Shown in pieces: positions 62,491-64,000 of a stretch of DNA of 64,000 nucleotides. Each line of letters opens with the position of its first letter. Positions within the stretch are counted from its first letter, which is position 1. The notes under the pieces are model-generated. The model ran no database searches and had not been told where the DNA came from. It was given only the letters and a program-made list of their open reading frames with translations. The DNA is taken from NCBI GenBank assembly GCA_046594215.1, contig JBKJPX010000003.1, positions 12,161 to 76,160 on the forward strand. The letters run 5' to 3'. The position numbers and the translations under genes were made by a program. This stretch comes from Panacagrimonas sp046594215 (GTDB lineage: Bacteria > Pseudomonadota > Gammaproteobacteria > Nevskiales > Nevskiaceae).

Positions 62491-63546
62491 ATGACCTACC
62501 TTGCGAAGCCAAAGCTTCACCATCCGTCCTTGACGCGCAACGCCGTCGGCTACACGCGCCGCGACTACGAGGGAAAGGTCTCGACGCTCTGCGCCGGTTG
62601 CGGTCACGATTCGATCTCTGCCGCCATCGTCCAGGCCTGCTGGGAACTGGACGTCGAGCCGCACCGCGTGGCCAAGCTTTCGGGCATCGGCTGCAGCTCC
62701 AAGACGCCGGACTATTTTCTCGGCCAGTCGCACGGCTTCAACACGGTGCATGGCCGAATGCCCTCGGTGCTCACAGGCGCCAATCTCGCGAACCGCGATC
62801 TCCTCTACCTGGGCGTCTCGGGTGACGGCGACTCCGCCTCCATCGGCATCGGCCAGCTCGTCCACGTGATCCGGCGCGGCGTGGCCATGGTCTACATCGT
62901 CGAGAACAACGGCGTGTACGGCCTCACGAAGGGCCAGTTCTCCGCGACGGCCGACCAGGGCTCCATGTCCAAGAAGGGCGTGAAGAACGCCGACAGCCCG
63001 ATCAATCTCGCGGCGCTGGCCCTGCAGCTCGGTGCGACCTACGTGGGGCGCGGATTCTCCGGCGACAAGCACCAGCTCGTCCCGCTGATCAAGGGCGCGA
63101 TCCGCCATGGCGGCGCCGCGTTCATCGACGTCATTTCGCCCTGCGTCGCGTTCAACAACCACGCCGGCAGCACCAAGAGCTACGAGTACGTGCGCGAGCA
63201 CAACGAGGCCGTCAACTTTCTCGACGTGATCCCCTGCAAGAGCGAGATCACGGTGGATTACCCGGAAGGCACGCTGGTGGAAGTCGAGCAGCACGACGGC
63301 AGCGTGCTGCGGCTGCGAAAGATCGCGGCCGACTACGACCCGACCGACCGTATCGCCTCGCTCAACCATGTGCTGGCGCACGAAGCGCGCGGCGAGGTGG
63401 CCACGGGCCTGCTGTTCGTCGACCCCCAGGCCGAGGACCTGCACGCGCACCTGAACACGGTGGAGACCCCGTTCAACAAGCTGGGGGTGGGTGAACTCTG
63501 CCCGGGCAGGGCGACGCTCGATCGGATCAACGCGTCGCTGCGCTAA
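62491..63546 (+). CDS. korB: 2-oxoacid:acceptor oxidoreductase, TPP-binding beta subunit (KorB-like)
   Basis: The 351-residue protein has LCAGCGHDSISAAI, GIGCSSKTPDYFLGQSHGFNTVHGR, and the TPP/Mg motif SGDGDSASIGIGQLVHVIRR followed by ENNGVYGLTKGQ. Cysteines of CAGCG and the later ISPC fit a 4Fe-4S cluster. It holds TPP in the alpha/beta enzyme. The N-terminus (MTYLAKPKLHHPSLTRNA) is normal. A hairpin follows, then gatB. Confidence 0.9.
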   Translation: MTYLAKPKLHHPSLTRNAVGYTRRDYEGKVSTLCAGCGHDSISAAIVQACWELDVEPHRVAKLSGIGCSSKTPDYFLGQSHGFNTVHGRMPSVLTGANLANRDLLYLGVSGDGDSASIGIGQLVHVIRRGVAMVYIVENNGVYGLTKGQFSATADQGSMSKKGVKNADSPINLAALALQLGATYVGRGFSGDKHQLVPLIKGAIRHGGAAFIDVISPCVAFNNHAGSTKSYEYVREHNEAVNFLDVIPCKSEITVDYPEGTLVEVEQHDGSVLRLRKIAADYDPTDRIASLNHVLAHEARGEVATGLLFVDPQAEDLHAHLNTVETPFNKLGVGELCPGRATLDRINASLR

Positions 63547-63556
63547 AAGGCGCCGA

Positions 63557-63640
63557 CGCGCGGCCCGCACGAAGTCCGGGAGCTTTCCCCGATCGGATGG
63601 AAGAAACCCTGGACTTCGTCCGGGCGGCGCGTTGTCTTTT
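63557..63640 (+). terminator. Inverted repeat and T-rich tract after the oxidoreductase operon
   Basis: The arms 63557-63577 and 63611-63631 match at 19 of 21 positions, with a 33-base loop; TTGTCTTTT follows. The loop is long for a classical terminator. Confidence 0.5.
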
Positions 63641-63741
63641 GACCTCCGCGCCGCCCCAGGGCTACCGGCCCCCGCCGGATTCGTGAGACATTTGCGCGCT
63701 CGTCTCGGCACCGTCCGGGCCCTCCGCTTTTAACCTTGGAA

Positions 63742-63768
63742 CTCCGTTTGCGTTTCTCGCAAACGGAG
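63742..63768 (+). promoter_or_regulatory. Hairpin sequestering the gatB ribosome-binding site
   Basis: CTCCGTTTGCG (63742-63752) pairs perfectly with CGCAAACGGAG (63758-63768) around TTTCT. The only GGAG upstream of gatB is the end of the right arm, 10 bases before the ATG. Confidence 0.55.
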
Positions 63769-63778
63769 CTGAAATGCA

Positions 63779-64000
63779 ATGAACGCCAACTGGGAAGCCG
63801 TCATCGGACTGGAAGTGCACTGCCAGCTCCGAACCAAGTCCAAGATCTTCACCGGCGCGGCCACCGAATACGGGGCCGAGCCCAACACGCAGGCCGACCC
63901 GGTCACGCTCGGGATGCCCGGCGTGCTGCCGGTGCTGAACCACGACGCGCTGCAGATGGCCGTGAAGTTCGGCCTGGCGGTGAACGCCGAGGTGGCGGAG
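63779..64000 (+). CDS. gatB: Glutamyl/aspartyl-tRNA amidotransferase subunit GatB (3' end outside window)
   Basis: The first 74 codons read MNANWEAVIGLEVHCQLRTK, then SKIFTGAATEYGAEPNTQAD and PVTLGMPGVLPVLN, the canonical GatB N-terminus. GatB uses ammonia from GatA to amidate mischarged tRNA. The remainder of about 400 residues lies to the right. It is separated from gatA by the oxidoreductase operon. Confidence 0.95.
   Translation, partial: MNANWEAVIGLEVHCQLRTKSKIFTGAATEYGAEPNTQADPVTLGMPGVLPVLNHDALQMAVKFGLAVNAEVAE

Overview
The window is GC-rich bacterial DNA, densely coded on both strands. The gene order gatB/gatA/gatC next to mreB-mreC-mreD-mrdA-rodA, followed by mltB, rlpA, dacA and lipB, together with a complete mlaFEDCBA set, points to a Gram-negative proteobacterium. 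A betaproteobacterium (Rhodocyclales, Nitrosomonadales or Burkholderiales type) is the most likely reading, but this rests on gene order and not on a marker-gene tree. Both window edges cut genes: a DUF1329 protein on the left and gatB on the right. I saw no rRNA, tRNA, CRISPR array, insertion sequence or phage gene.

Positions 1-8,740 hold a plus-strand envelope module: a Tat-type DUF1329 protein (5' end missing), a secreted YCF48/BNR-repeat protein, a DUF1302 outer-membrane beta-barrel, a second Tat-type DUF1329 protein and an MMPL/RND transporter. Strong terminators divide the module. Together these proteins could move a hydrophobic compound across the envelope.

Positions 8,760-27,900 are a mosaic of single genes. 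They include a dihydrodipicolinate-synthase-fold protein without its catalytic residues, a Kup potassium transporter, a cytochrome P450 behind a perfect hairpin, a beta-propeller protein, a regulator/DUF899/DUF2182 locus, a 2OG-Fe dioxygenase, a fatty acyl-CoA reductase of the Marinobacter type facing an AraC regulator, a TetR-led operon of unknown proteins, a hexose-6-phosphate mutarotase, a FecR-like/SPOR protein and several small secreted proteins.

Positions 28,000-36,400 look like acyl-CoA or CoA-thioester catabolism: an acyl-CoA dehydrogenase-fold protein, an SDR, a CaiB-type CoA transferase and a crotonase, plus a TrpB2-type enzyme, a DMT exporter and a DJ-1/PfpI protein. Two decayed gene fragments (near 17.2 kb and 31.6 kb) show past gene loss.

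Positions 36,700-56,600 are mostly core envelope functions: katG with an OxyR-like half-site, a GDT1/TMEM165 cation transporter, the Mla phospholipid transport operon, lipB, and the cell-elongation cluster dacA, rlpA, mltB, rodA, mrdA, mreD, mreC, mreB. A decayed tandem copy of the rodA 3' end lies between mltB and rodA.

Positions 56,700-64,000 carry gatC and gatA, then a three-gene 2-oxoacid:acceptor oxidoreductase operon (FAD/NAD(P)/Fe-S subunit, fused gamma-alpha subunit, TPP-binding beta subunit) placed between gatA and gatB. Several strong hairpins sit at ribosome-binding sites or gene junctions in this part.
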